DNA of 64,000 bases from Opitutaceae bacterium (GCA_041395105.1 JAWLBB010000002.1:248001-312000), one strand, 5' to 3'; numbered from the stretch's first letter, positions 8,534 to 18,020 are shown. Made by a program: numbers and translations. Notes: generated by a model not told the origin, from the letters alone.

Positions 8534-8726
8534 CTGCGACCCACCGTTTGCTCTATTCCAGTCCCATGTGTCCGCTGCGGCCCCAATCCATCCCATGCAG
8601 TCGCAACGCCACCGCCCTGAACGCGGCGGCAGCGCCCGCTTTCAAGGAAGACCGCGCCGTGGAAGCCCAGGTGCTCCCTCCAGTCAATTTTAAACTCAGC
8701 CACTAACCCAAGTCAGAAATCGCGTC

Positions 8727-10124
8727 ATGATCAGACTCATTAAATCGAACCGGCTCCTGGCCACCTTCCTCGCCCTCTCCATGGGCACGGCGGCTTTCGG
8801 CCAGCTCCGCTACCCGAGCGAGGCCTACTGGAGCAATCCCGATAACGTCGCCGCATTCCTCGGCACCTACGGTGTCCTTGGTCAGGTCGAGCCCAAGATC
8901 TCCACCGAAGAGCAGGTCGTTCTGAAGAACCTGATCGAGATCCTCAAAACCGGTGACAAGAATCTGGCCATTCAGACCCTCCTCCCGGCGGTCACCCCCA
9001 CCGGAAGCGCTGCGCTGGATTTCACGCTGGCCAACCTGTATTTTGAGACCGGCAACCTTGATGAGGCCATCCGCTACTACCGCTCCTCCCTCAAGAAGGA
9101 ACCGAACTTCCTCCGGGCTCACAAGAACCTCGGAATCATCCTCGTGCAAAAGGGCCAGTTCCCCGATGCCATCGGACCTCTGAGCAAGACCCTCAACCTG
9201 GGCAACCCCGACGGGATCACTTACGGTCTGCTCGGCCTCTGCTTCCTCAATGCCGGAGACAGTCTCTCCGCCGAAGCCGCCTACCGCAATGCGCTGGTCT
9301 TCGCTCCAGAGACCAATGACTGGAAGCTCGGCCTCGCCCGCTCCCTCCTCGAACAGCAGAAATTCGACGAAGCAATCGCCATTCTCGATTACCTTCTGGC
9401 TGCCAAGCCCGAGGACTCCAGCCTCTGGCTTGTTCAGGCCAACGCCTTCCTGGGCAAAGGGGACGCCACCAAGGCCGCCGCCAATTACGAGATCGTCAAG
9501 CGGATGGGCAAAGCCAATGCGGACAGCCTCAATCTCCTCGGTGACATCTACATGAACGAGGACATGAAGGAACTGGCCCTCGAGTCCTACCTCGGAGCCC
9601 TTGACCTCGACCCGAATCAGGCCATCGGCCGGCCCCTCAGGGCTGCCGAAGTGCTGACCAATCGCGGCGCGCTTGCCGAGGCTCAGCAGATGATCAATCG
9701 CATCCGCAGCAATTACTCCAACATCTCGAACGAGGATGACCTCATTCTGCTCAAGCTGCAGGCCCGCAACGATATTGCCCAGGACCGCCGTGAAGACGCG
9801 ATCAAGGTCCTCGAGCAGATCGTGGAGCGCGAGCCCAACGACGGGGAAGCCCTCATTCTCCTTGCGCGCTACTACGCGCAGACCCAGACCGACGATCCCG
9901 ACCTGAAGGAAGACCTCGTGGCCAAGGCGGAACTGATCTACGAGCGTGCCTCCAAGATCCGCGAGTATGAATCCCGCGCTCTTCTTGCGCATGCCCAGAT
10001 GCTCGTCGGCCTCGGTGATTATGCCGAAGCCGTGCCTCTCCTCGAACGCGTCATGGCGATCGATCCGAGCGACAACAAGGCGCGCTACCTCCAGCAGGTC
10101 CGCAACGCCCGCGACGCACTCTGA
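8727..10124 (+). CDS. Exported TPR-repeat protein of the ExbB/ExbD operon
   Basis: The 465-residue product has a signal peptide (LLATFLALSMGTAAFG) followed by tandem tetratricopeptide repeats through most of its length. Examples are ANLYFETGNLDEAIRYYRSS, AHKNLGIILVQKGQFPDAIG, LARSLLEQQKFDEAIAILDYL and LGDYAEAVPLLERVMAIDPS. TPR solenoids are protein-binding scaffolds; an exported one at the end of an ExbB/ExbD operon is a common arrangement and suggests a periplasmic or outer-membrane adaptor. It is the last gene of the operon, and a strong hairpin follows 26 bases after its stop. The partner is unknown. Confidence 0.85.
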   Translation: MIRLIKSNRLLATFLALSMGTAAFGQLRYPSEAYWSNPDNVAAFLGTYGVLGQVEPKISTEEQVVLKNLIEILKTGDKNLAIQTLLPAVTPTGSAALDFTLANLYFETGNLDEAIRYYRSSLKKEPNFLRAHKNLGIILVQKGQFPDAIGPLSKTLNLGNPDGITYGLLGLCFLNAGDSLSAEAAYRNALVFAPETNDWKLGLARSLLEQQKFDEAIAILDYLLAAKPEDSSLWLVQANAFLGKGDATKAAANYEIVKRMGKANADSLNLLGDIYMNEDMKELALESYLGALDLDPNQAIGRPLRAAEVLTNRGALAEAQQMINRIRSNYSNISNEDDLILLKLQARNDIAQDRREDAIKVLEQIVEREPNDGEALILLARYYAQTQTDDPDLKEDLVAKAELIYERASKIREYESRALLAHAQMLVGLGDYAEAVPLLERVMAIDPSDNKARYLQQVRNARDAL

Positions 10125-10150
10125 TCATCGATCGTTCTGGCTGATTTGGG

Positions 10151-10182
10151 ACAAGGCCGCGATCATTTGATCGCGGCCTTGT
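10151..10182. terminator. Bidirectional hairpin terminator between convergent operons
   Basis: ACAAGGCCGCGATCA (10151-10165) and its exact reverse complement (10168-10182) form a 15-bp perfect GC-rich stem; the real loop will open a few A-T pairs. It lies between the TPR gene ending at 10124 and the minus-strand amidohydrolase ending at 10202. The downstream T-run is poor (TTGT), so efficiency as an intrinsic terminator is uncertain, but position and symmetry favour a bidirectional role. Confidence 0.7.
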
Positions 10183-10201
10183 TGTATCCGGACTCGATCC
10201 A

Positions 10202-11098
10202 TCAGCCTGGGAACCCGAAGAGAGCCGCCGCGTTGCCGCCCAGGATACGCCGTTTCTCCTCCTCCGTGAGTCGGGTTCCCCGGATCTCCTCCAGCGCAAG
10301 CACAAGGTCTGGCTCGCGGCTCCGGCGGGGAAATGTGATCAGGGGATAATCACTGCCGAAGAGCAGCCGGTCTCCCACCCCGCAGGCCACCGCTGCAGCG
10401 TAGACCGACGGGTCATAGATCAGAGGAGCAGCCGCCGTGTCAAACCAGAGGCGATCCATCACCGGTCGCATCGCCCGATTCATCCGATGAAAGACCATGC
10501 CGCCTCCAAGATGGGCCAGAATGACCCGGAGATCCGGCAGCTCCTCGAGCACCCACTGGAAATCACTCAGCGGGGTCGATACTCTCCCCGGATGGGGTCG
10601 ACCGACCTGCTCATCGACGTGGAAAAGCACGACGAGCCCTTCGGAGGCGGCCAGTTCCATGGCCGCCCTCCAGTCGGCATCGCGCAAGAATCCGCCCTGG
10701 ACCGGAGGACAGAGTTCCCCCAATCCCAGAAAGCCCTGATCCCGACTCCTCCGGATGGCGTCCAGTGCGCGCTTCCCGGAAGCAGGCTGGACAGTGGCAA
10801 AGGCCGAGAGTCGGTCGGGATACCTTCGCAGACAGTCCGCATAGAACCTGTTCAGGATCTCACAGGTTTCCTGGTTCTGCCAATACCATCCCTGAAGAAT
10901 CCCCCGATCGATACCGGATCGATCCATCTCCCGAAGCAACCCATCCACGTCCGCCCACCCCTGGAGCGTTTGCTTGCCATCACTCGGAAGAACCAGTCGC
11001 GACCAATGACTCTCGGCGTGGGCCGAGGACCATCCGGCCGGATCGCCGGCGATCTCAACCGGATAAAGATGAACATGGCAGTCGACGATGAGACCCAC
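10202..11098 (-). CDS. Amidohydrolase family 2 (ACMSD-like) metal-dependent hydrolase
   Basis: This 298-residue cytoplasmic protein is a TIM-barrel amidohydrolase of the ACMSD/amidohydrolase-2 type. Members carry out hydrolysis or non-oxidative decarboxylation of small acids. Metal and catalytic signatures are DCHVHLYP at the N-terminus (HxH), VVLFHVDEQVG, ILAHLGGG and the late FGSDYPLITFPRR, whose aspartate is the usual catalytic base. It closes with RILGGNAAALFGF, the standard C-terminal helix. It is downstream of phoU on the same strand, with 72 bases between them, so it could be co-transcribed with the pst operon. The substrate cannot be told from sequence. Confidence 0.85.
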   Translation of the reverse strand: MGLIVDCHVHLYPVEIAGDPAGWSSAHAESHWSRLVLPSDGKQTLQGWADVDGLLREMDRSGIDRGILQGWYWQNQETCEILNRFYADCLRRYPDRLSAFATVQPASGKRALDAIRRSRDQGFLGLGELCPPVQGGFLRDADWRAAMELAASEGLVVLFHVDEQVGRPHPGRVSTPLSDFQWVLEELPDLRVILAHLGGGMVFHRMNRAMRPVMDRLWFDTAAAPLIYDPSVYAAAVACGVGDRLLFGSDYPLITFPRRSREPDLVLALEEIRGTRLTEEEKRRILGGNAAALFGFPG

Positions 11099-11170
11099 GA
11101 TGGACCCGATTGAGCCCGAATCCCCGGGCCGGGGTCAAGTCGGGAAGTGAGCCGGCCGGCCGGGCGCGCG

Positions 11171-11863
11171 CTACTGACCCGTAGAGGGATTCGATTTTGA
11201 GCGACCGACTTCCTCGGTATGACGCGCATCCCGCCCCCGCAAAAGGAAGAGATTTTCCTCGGCCAGATTGGTCGCGTGATCGGCGATCCGCTCCAATCCC
11301 TTGGAGATGAACATCAGCTCAATCGCGCGCGTGGTGGTCTTGGGGTTCTCACTGATGTAACTGGTCAACTCCCGATAGAGTTGCTTGTTGATCTGATCGA
11401 CTTCGGCGTCACGCCGGCAGATGGCGACAGACTTCTCCTCGTCTCCCTCAAGAAAAGAGTCCAGGGCATCCCGAATCATTCCCGTGGCCAGAAACGCCAT
11501 CCGCGGGATGTCGATATAGGGTTTGAGCGGCGGCTCCGCCGCGAGGATCTTGACCCGTCTCGCGATATTGGTGGCCTCATCCCCCACCCGTTCAAGGTCA
11601 TCACCCGCCTTCATGCCCGCCACGATCAAACGGAGTTCCTTCGCCACGGGCGACCGCAGGCTCAGATAGCGGATGGCCTCGGCGTCGATTTCGACTTCAA
11701 GTCGGTCGATTTCGTCGTCTCCGGCTTCCACCCGTGCGGCCAATTGGACGTCGTGGGTCTCCACTGCCTTGATCGCCTGCCGCACCTGCTCGATCGCCTT
11801 CTCTCCCATCAGGATCAGATGGGATCGGAAAGTCTCCAGCTCAATGTCGAAAAAACGCTTCAT
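11171..11863 (-). CDS. phoU: Phosphate signalling protein PhoU
   Basis: PhoU is a cytoplasmic metal-binding helical protein that links the Pst transporter to the PhoR sensor and represses the Pho regulon when phosphate is plentiful. The 230-residue product shows two PhoU helical repeats. One contains VAGMKAGDDLERVGDEATNI and the second FISKGLERIADHATNLAEE, each carrying the family's E/DxxRxxD metal-binding pattern. The ATG at 11863 gives the usual PhoU start (MKRFFDIELE); an ATG at 11887 would add 8 residues. It is the last gene of the pst series, 82 bases after pstB. Confidence 0.93.
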   Translation of the reverse strand: MKRFFDIELETFRSHLILMGEKAIEQVRQAIKAVETHDVQLAARVEAGDDEIDRLEVEIDAEAIRYLSLRSPVAKELRLIVAGMKAGDDLERVGDEATNIARRVKILAAEPPLKPYIDIPRMAFLATGMIRDALDSFLEGDEEKSVAICRRDAEVDQINKQLYRELTSYISENPKTTTRAIELMFISKGLERIADHATNLAEENLFLLRGRDARHTEEVGRSKSNPSTGQ

Positions 11864-11945
11864 GGGAATATTGGATGATCCATGCAATCAGTTGCCTTCG
11901 ATCAAGGCCAGCCTGATGCACCGTGGACCGCCGCGAAGAGCGGCT

Positions 11946-12800
11946 TCACCCGAATCGTCCGGACACATAGGCCTCTGTTTGCGGATTGGACGGATTCATG
12001 AAGATGGTGCGGGTCGCATCGAACTCGACCAATCGGCCGAGGTAGAAAAAGGCGGTACGATCCGAAACCCGGGCCGCCTGCTGCATGTTGTGCGTCACGA
12101 TCACAATCGTGTATTCGCGGCGGAGTTCGTGGATCAATTCCTCGATCTTGCCGGTCGCAATCGGATCCAGGGCCGAACAGGGTTCGTCCATGAGGATGAT
12201 CTCCGGCTGATTCGCAATCGCCCGCGCAATGCAGAGCCGCTGCATCTGACCGCCGGACAGGCTGAACGCGCTCTCGTTCAAGCGGTCCTTGACCTCGTCC
12301 CAGAGTGCAGCCGCCTTCAGACTTCTTTCCACCACCTCGTCCAGTTCCGTCTTCCGGTTGCGTCCGGTCACCCGCAGACTGTAGACTACGTTCTCGTAGA
12401 TCGACTTCGGAAAGGGATTGGACTTCTGAAAAACCATCCCGACCCGCTTGCGCAACGCGATTACTTCGAGCAGCGGATCATAGACACTCCGTCCATCGAT
12501 CAGGATGTCGCCTTTGTGATGCACGCCGTCGATCAGGTCGTTCATTCGATTAAGATTGCGCAACAGGGTGGACTTGCCGCACCCCGAAGGACCAATCAAG
12601 GCGGTCACTTCCTTTTCGGGAATGTCCATGTTCAGCCCGAAAAGAACCTGGGCGGTTCCGTAGTAGAAGTCGTAGTCGCGGATCTTGATGTAGGCAGGAT
12701 CGCTGCCACTTGCCTCCCCAGCCGATACATCCTCAACAAGCACCCGCCGACTGGGGTTCTCGTCTGTTTGACTGGTGAGAGGGGATTCCATGAGATTCAT
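11946..12800 (-). CDS. pstB: Phosphate ABC transporter ATP-binding protein PstB
   Basis: PstB is the ATPase of the high-affinity phosphate importer PstSCAB. The 284-residue product has Walker A GPSGCGKST followed by LLRNLNRMNDLIDGVHHKG, characteristic of PstB. The signature LSGGQMQR, Walker B IILMDEPCSALDP and switch region IVIVTHNMQQAARVSDRTAF are also present. The N-terminal 35 residues (to about SDPAYIKIRDYDFYYG) are an extension with no known function. A 218-base gap separates it from pstA; the gap includes a 7-bp GC hairpin (CCCCGGC at 12943-12949 with GCCGGGG at 12963-12969). Confidence 0.95.
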   Translation of the reverse strand: MNLMESPLTSQTDENPSRRVLVEDVSAGEASGSDPAYIKIRDYDFYYGTAQVLFGLNMDIPEKEVTALIGPSGCGKSTLLRNLNRMNDLIDGVHHKGDILIDGRSVYDPLLEVIALRKRVGMVFQKSNPFPKSIYENVVYSLRVTGRNRKTELDEVVERSLKAAALWDEVKDRLNESAFSLSGGQMQRLCIARAIANQPEIILMDEPCSALDPIATGKIEELIHELRREYTIVIVTHNMQQAARVSDRTAFFYLGRLVEFDATRTIFMNPSNPQTEAYVSGRFG

Positions 12801-13018
12801 CGGATGGAAGATTCGGAGATTGGCAACTCCTGATGGGCTGTTGCAGTGTTACGATTCAAAGTGAACTGTTGGGCGAGGCACGGGCGGTCCTCCCGGCTTT
12901 GCATGATTACGCCGAAACAAGCCCGGGCTGCCGCACAGCCTGCCCCGGCCCACGGCCATCTCGCCGGGGAGAATCCCGATTTCCGAGTTCCTGTGTCAGA
13001 ATTCATGGAAAGACCCCA

Positions 13019-14698
13019 CTAGAATGTGCCGGCCGCGTATTTCCGCCGGAGATGATTGCGGATGAGGATGGCACCCAGGTTCAGGACGACGACAAGCAGA
13101 ATGAGCAGCAAAGTGGTGGCAAAGACCATGGGCTTGGCTGCTTCGGCATCGGGCGACTGAAATCCCAGATCAAAGATATGAAAACCGAGATGCATGAACT
13201 TGCGATCGAGGTGAACGAAGGGAGGCACCAGATTGATGGGCAGAGTCGGGGCCAGTTTCACCACGCCAACCAACATGAGGGGAGCGACCTCACCCGCTCC
13301 CCGGGCCATCGCCAGAATCAACCCGGTCAGGATTCCCGGCGCCGAAGCCGGCAGGACGATCCGCTGGATCGTCTGCCACTTGGAGGCTCCGCAGGCCAAC
13401 GAAGCCTCCCGGGTCCCACGTGAAACCGCCGAAAGCGCTTCCTCCGTCGCCACGATGACGACCGGCAGGGTCAGGAGGGCAAGCGTGAGTGAGGCCCACA
13501 TGATTCCCCCGGTCCCGTATGTCGGGGTCGGCAGGCGGTCCGCGAAAAAGACACTATCGATCGTTCCTCCCACCAGATACACGAAGAATCCCAGACCAAA
13601 GACACCAAAGACGATCGAGGGAACTCCCGCCAGGTTGTTGACCGAAATTCGGACCGCCCGGACCATCGGCCCCTGGCGCGCGTATTCACGAAGATAGATC
13701 GCCGCAATCACTCCGAAAGGCATCACCGCCACACTCATGATAAGCGTCATGGCGAAGGTCCCGAAGATTGCAGGAAAGATGCCGCCCTCCGTGTTGGCCT
13801 CTCGAGGATCCTCACTCAGGAAGCGCCCCAACCCGATGAAGAATTCGCCCAATCGTCCGAAAAAGCCGAGCTTATTGGGATAGGTGAAGTCGACCAATTG
13901 ACCGGTTGGGATTCGCCGCTCCTGACCGGATTCCAGCCGGTAGACGAAATGATCCTTTTCCTGAAGGTCACGCAAAGCCCGAGCTTCCTCCGCCAGCACG
14001 GCATACTTCTGCTCGAGGTCTTTGCGCTGGGAGGCAATCTCCGCCGATCGGCCCGCATAGGCGCCCTGGTTTTCCGATAGCCTGCGCTCCTTGAGTCGAA
14101 GATCTTCCAGTCGCCGGTTTATGCTTCCGATCTTGTCTTTTTCGATCCGCTCAATCTCGTCGCGCCGTTCGTTGGTCTCTTTGAGATTGGCCGAAAGCGC
14201 ACGATTGAATCCGGCTGTGCCTGCGTCCACCGTGGTGCCGTCGCCCAATTCCAGCCGAACCGGACGTCCGATTATCCGCCCGGACGCAATCCGCTCGACC
14301 ATGATGAGGTCATCCGGATAGTCGGTGGACTGAACATCTGCGGCATCAATGAACCGGTAGGAAATGCCAAACACATCCTTGTTCGCCACGAAAAGCTGCC
14401 ATTCCTCTTCCCGGGTCTCCTCCGCATCATTCCGGTGACCGGCGTCGGCCTTGATCTGGCGCTGCACGATCTGTCCGGCAATCCTCTCTTCGGTGCCCGT
14501 GCCCTCGCCGCCGTTGGACCTGAGCACGATGGACGCCACCGGTTTGATCCAGAACACCGCGAGACCGCGAACCACGATCAGGCCGAGCAACCCCATGATC
14601 ATGATGAGTCCCAATGCCAACCCCATGGAGCACAACCAGACAAATGCTTCGCCCGGAGTCCGCACGACTGCTGTTCTGGTCTGAACTGGATCCGTCAT
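13019..14698 (-). CDS. pstA: Phosphate ABC transporter permease PstA, enlarged form
   Basis: PstA is one of two membrane subunits of the Pst phosphate importer. At 559 residues it is about twice the E. coli length. After the first membrane segment (LGLIMIMGLLGLIVVRGLAVFW) there is an insertion of roughly 230 residues. The insertion contains a charged coiled coil (RRLEDLRLKERRLSENQ, QKDLEQKYAVLAEEARALRD). The remaining five or so membrane segments follow. The EAA coupling loop reads REASLACGASKWQTIQRIVLP. Enlarged PstA/PstC pairs exist in other bacteria, including gammaproteobacteria, but the role of the insert is unclear. It lies 9 bases after pstC and is surely co-transcribed with it. Confidence 0.92.
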   Translation of the reverse strand: MTDPVQTRTAVVRTPGEAFVWLCSMGLALGLIMIMGLLGLIVVRGLAVFWIKPVASIVLRSNGGEGTGTEERIAGQIVQRQIKADAGHRNDAEETREEEWQLFVANKDVFGISYRFIDAADVQSTDYPDDLIMVERIASGRIIGRPVRLELGDGTTVDAGTAGFNRALSANLKETNERRDEIERIEKDKIGSINRRLEDLRLKERRLSENQGAYAGRSAEIASQRKDLEQKYAVLAEEARALRDLQEKDHFVYRLESGQERRIPTGQLVDFTYPNKLGFFGRLGEFFIGLGRFLSEDPREANTEGGIFPAIFGTFAMTLIMSVAVMPFGVIAAIYLREYARQGPMVRAVRISVNNLAGVPSIVFGVFGLGFFVYLVGGTIDSVFFADRLPTPTYGTGGIMWASLTLALLTLPVVIVATEEALSAVSRGTREASLACGASKWQTIQRIVLPASAPGILTGLILAMARGAGEVAPLMLVGVVKLAPTLPINLVPPFVHLDRKFMHLGFHIFDLGFQSPDAEAAKPMVFATTLLLILLVVVLNLGAILIRNHLRRKYAAGTF

Positions 14699-14707
14699 GG
14701 CCGGAAA

Positions 14708-17011
14708 TCAGACGACCTTGTAACGATCCCGAAGGCGCTGTCGAAGCACTTCCGCAAAGGTGTTGAGGACAAAAGTCATCAGAAAAAGGACCAACGCGCC
14801 GAGAAACAGAGTCCGGTAAAGGGTTCCCGCCTGTGGCGCCTCCGGCAATTCGACCGCGATATTGGCCGAGAGGGTTCGCATGCCGCTGAAGATTCCCATT
14901 TCCATGATCGGTGTATTGCCGGTCGCCATGACGACAATCATGGTTTCTCCGACCGCCCGCCCCAATCCGATCATCAGGGCTGAGAAAATGCCGGCCGCCG
15001 CGGTCGGCAGGACGACATTGCGGGCTGTCTGCCAGCGACTGGCGCCGAGGGCAAGCGAACCCGAGATGATCGACTTGGGGACATTGGACAAGGCATCCTC
15101 GGAAATGGTGAAAATGATCGGGATGACGGCAAAGCCCATCATGAAGCCCACCACCAGGGAATTGCGCTGCTCATAAGGGGCGCCGGTAACCTGGGGCCAC
15201 CACAATCGAAAATCCGCGACTCGTTCTCCCGTGACCGGATCGGTGAAAACGAAAGCCACTCTTTCCAGCATCGGGCCGAGATGCCAACAGGCCACCAGGA
15301 CAAGCAGGAGGATTGGGGCGAAAACGAGAAACTCCCAACCGGGCACGATCAGGTTGCGTACCCGGTAAGGGAGCCGGGACCAGAGCCAACCGAATCCTGC
15401 AGCAACGCCGGGTACGGCCACGCCCATCAATATCAGGGCCGGAACCTGTTTCTCGATAAGAGGAGCGAGCCAGAGAGCGGCCAGAAACCCCAGCACAACC
15501 GATGGCAGCGACGCCATGATCTCCATGGTCGGCTTGACCACGTTCTTCAGTCCCGGCTTGAGAAACTGGGAGGTATAGATCGCAGCCAGGATGGAGATCG
15601 GAACGGCGAAGAGAAGAGCGTAGAGCGTTCCCTTCAGCGATCCGACGATCAGGGGAATCAACGAGAGCTTGGGTTCGAACTCATCCGATCCCCCGGTCGA
15701 CTGCCAGACATAGGCCGGCGCAGGCGATCCTTCGTACCAGATCTTGCCGAAAAACGCACGCCAGCCGGCCTCCGGATGATGATCGATCAGTTCGTAAACG
15801 TGCAGTTGCCGGTCGTCTCCGAGCATCAGGATCCGGTCGTACTTCCCACCGAGGATGACCTTCCTGATTGAAAAGGGCATCTCGCCTTCCCACCTGACCG
15901 AATTGGTCGTCGTGTAGCGCAAGGAAACCCGATTCCCCGATCCGATCAAAAACGCCTTGTTGCGAAGGCTGGCTGCAAATACGTCCGGCTTTCCAGTCAG
16001 GGGCACGAAGTCCTTGGTCAGACCGAATTGCCGGACCGTCGATCCCTCCGGCTGGAACAGGCTGAAGACCCGGTTGAAACCGAGCCCATTGGTGAGAACG
16101 AGGGAAACGTCGCCGAGAAGAAAGTGCATCTCCACAATCGACGGATCCTCCAGGTCGTCAAACGGGCGGAAAACCTGGCGAAGCTCAAAGGTGTCTGCCT
16201 CGCGGAAAAAATAGTCCACCGTCCCATCACGGGTGGCCACCAGAATGGCATCCGACTGAACGGGCACTTCAAAGCCAACCGGCAAACCCGTCAATTTCTC
16301 GGTCAGATCGAAACGGGCGTCGACGACCAGCTTGCCCACCCCCATCAACGATCGCTTCTGCTTCAGTGCCACTGCGTGGAGTTCCGTCCGTCCATCCACC
16401 TCCTGCAACACCGCCATGAGACGAGCCCCCTCCGCCTGCCCAAAGGCCAGATCGGCGATCGGATAGCCTTCCCGACCCGGCAATCCCCGGTAAATCACCG
16501 TCAGATCCGGTTCAATGGTCCGTATCCCCTCAGCTGAGAAAACCGGGCGGTAATTCAGCCCGACCAGCAGAATCCTCCCGTCGGAGAGCCCGAAAAGGAA
16601 GGTCTGCGACCGCTGATCATAACGAACCGCCGTGAACCCCCCCGCCAGATCGGGGATGGGATCTGCCGGGGGGAAAATCCCCCGGTTTCCCACCAGATCG
16701 AGAAAAAGCAGCCGGCCGTCCCTCCCCACCAGAAGCGGAAGCTCCGACCACTCGTCCAGGCCAATGGCCACCACGTCCATCTCCGGTACGTCCACCCGCC
16801 CCACTTCGGTCACCTTGGCCCCGTCGAAGAGCGGGATGATCTGAACGAGGATGAAGACGAAGATCCCGAAAACGCCCATCACCACCGCGATGCCTCCAAG
16901 ACGGATGAAGAGGGTCATGAATCGATCCAGTCGCAAAGTACCCCGGGAGACGCGGAAACGCGCCGGGATTTCACCCTGCCGACGACCTGGATCGACCGTA
17001 TCCGGATTCAT
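14708..17011 (-). CDS. pstC: Phosphate ABC transporter permease PstC, enlarged form
   Basis: PstC is the second membrane subunit of the Pst importer. The product has 767 residues against about 320 in E. coli. One membrane segment near residues 30-60 (GGIAVVMGVFGIFVFILVQIIPLF) precedes a soluble domain of some 370 residues. That domain has repeating beta-strand blocks such as PLLVGRDGRLLFLDLVG and QTFLFGLSDGRILLVGL, suggestive of a beta-propeller-like fold. The permease domain follows from about residue 450, with coupling loop ISGSLALGASRWQTARNVVLP. The soluble domain is predicted on the periplasmic side. It lies between pstS (34-base gap) and pstA. Confidence 0.92.
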   Translation of the reverse strand: MNPDTVDPGRRQGEIPARFRVSRGTLRLDRFMTLFIRLGGIAVVMGVFGIFVFILVQIIPLFDGAKVTEVGRVDVPEMDVVAIGLDEWSELPLLVGRDGRLLFLDLVGNRGIFPPADPIPDLAGGFTAVRYDQRSQTFLFGLSDGRILLVGLNYRPVFSAEGIRTIEPDLTVIYRGLPGREGYPIADLAFGQAEGARLMAVLQEVDGRTELHAVALKQKRSLMGVGKLVVDARFDLTEKLTGLPVGFEVPVQSDAILVATRDGTVDYFFREADTFELRQVFRPFDDLEDPSIVEMHFLLGDVSLVLTNGLGFNRVFSLFQPEGSTVRQFGLTKDFVPLTGKPDVFAASLRNKAFLIGSGNRVSLRYTTTNSVRWEGEMPFSIRKVILGGKYDRILMLGDDRQLHVYELIDHHPEAGWRAFFGKIWYEGSPAPAYVWQSTGGSDEFEPKLSLIPLIVGSLKGTLYALLFAVPISILAAIYTSQFLKPGLKNVVKPTMEIMASLPSVVLGFLAALWLAPLIEKQVPALILMGVAVPGVAAGFGWLWSRLPYRVRNLIVPGWEFLVFAPILLLVLVACWHLGPMLERVAFVFTDPVTGERVADFRLWWPQVTGAPYEQRNSLVVGFMMGFAVIPIIFTISEDALSNVPKSIISGSLALGASRWQTARNVVLPTAAAGIFSALMIGLGRAVGETMIVVMATGNTPIMEMGIFSGMRTLSANIAVELPEAPQAGTLYRTLFLGALVLFLMTFVLNTFAEVLRQRLRDRYKVV

Positions 17012-17045
17012 GGGATTCGAGAACTGGGGTCGAAGCGGCCCGTCA

Positions 17046-18020
17046 CTATTTCAAACCGTCCATGCTGGCCTCCGCCACTTCGGCCGGCAAGGGGAAGTAG
17101 CCGATCTTGGAGACGATTTCCTGTCCCTGGCGTGAATTGATGAAACGCGCAAACTCGTAGGTCAGCTTGTCGAGTGCCTCGTTCGGGGCCTTGTTCACAT
17201 AGATCAACAGAAAACGGGCCAACGGATAATCACCACTCAGGCAGTGTTCCATGTCCGGCTCGACCGGTTTGCCTCCGTCCGCCCCGACCTTGACTGTCTT
17301 CACGCCGGAGGTCCGGTAGCCGATGCCAGAGTAACCGATCCCGTAGAGGTCACTCGCTATTCCCTGGACAACCGCGGAGGAACCCGGCTGCTCCTTGACG
17401 GTCGGCCGATAATCCCCTTTTCCGAGGGCCACTTCCTTGAAGAATCCGTAAGTACCCGAGGCGCTGTTGCGGCCGTAAACCGATATCGGGCGGTTGGTCC
17501 AGCCGCCATCGAGCTTGAGCTGGCCCCAGGTCACAATGTCCGGCGAGCCCAGCCGGTGCGTGCTCGAGAAGATGCCGTCCAGATCGACCAACGAGAGACT
17601 CTCGATCGGATTGTCTTTGTGAACGAAGACCGCCAACGCATCGATCGCCACCCGAACCACGGTGGGCTTGTAGCCGAACTTGCGCTCGAATTCATCGACT
17701 TCGCTCGCCTTCATCTCGCGGCTCATTGGACCCAGTTGGGCCGTCCCTTCAATCAGGGCCGGAGGTGCGGTCGAAGAGCCTTTGCCCTCGATCTGGATAT
17801 TGACGTTGGGGTAGATCTCCTGAAACGCCTCCGCCCACAGTGTCAGGAGGTTGTTGAGGGTGTCCGAACCCACCGAATTGAGGTTCCCGGAGACGCCGGC
17901 GACCGGTGCGTAGACCGGTAGCTCGCTGCTCGAATCATCCGCGGAACGGACGACCGGGTTGATGATCAGGCAAGCCAGGAGGAACAGGACGAGCCGCAAA
18001 GGAAGTGATTTTGTGGTCAT
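17046..18020 (-). CDS. pstS: Phosphate ABC transporter substrate-binding protein PstS
   Basis: PstS captures phosphate in the periplasm and delivers it to PstCA. The 324-residue product starts with a signal peptide (PLRLVLFLLACLIINPVVRS). It has the family blocks GSDTLNNLLTLWAEAF near the N-terminus, GSSTAPPALIEGTAQLGPMSREM, NPIESLSLVDLDGIFS and YGRNSASGTYGFFKE, which include the serines and arginine expected to bind phosphate. I chose the ATG at 18020 because it puts the signal peptide at the N-terminus; upstream in-frame codons to 18086 are open. It is the first gene of pstSCAB-phoU, and a Pho-box-like repeat lies 72 bases upstream. Confidence 0.93.
   Translation of the reverse strand: MTTKSLPLRLVLFLLACLIINPVVRSADDSSSELPVYAPVAGVSGNLNSVGSDTLNNLLTLWAEAFQEIYPNVNIQIEGKGSSTAPPALIEGTAQLGPMSREMKASEVDEFERKFGYKPTVVRVAIDALAVFVHKDNPIESLSLVDLDGIFSSTHRLGSPDIVTWGQLKLDGGWTNRPISVYGRNSASGTYGFFKEVALGKGDYRPTVKEQPGSSAVVQGIASDLYGIGYSGIGYRTSGVKTVKVGADGGKPVEPDMEHCLSGDYPLARFLLIYVNKAPNEALDKLTYEFARFINSRQGQEIVSKIGYFPLPAEVAEASMDGLK

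Noticed and set aside
8703..9992. 429-residue open frame on the minus strand
   Set aside because: It lies antisense to the TPR gene; the plus-strand product has a signal peptide and repeats, and the minus product has none.
5311..10124. Flagellar MotAB
   Set aside because: ExbD-type helices and periplasmic domains, TPR and DUF3450-like genes, and no peptidoglycan-binding domain indicate an ExbB/ExbD system.
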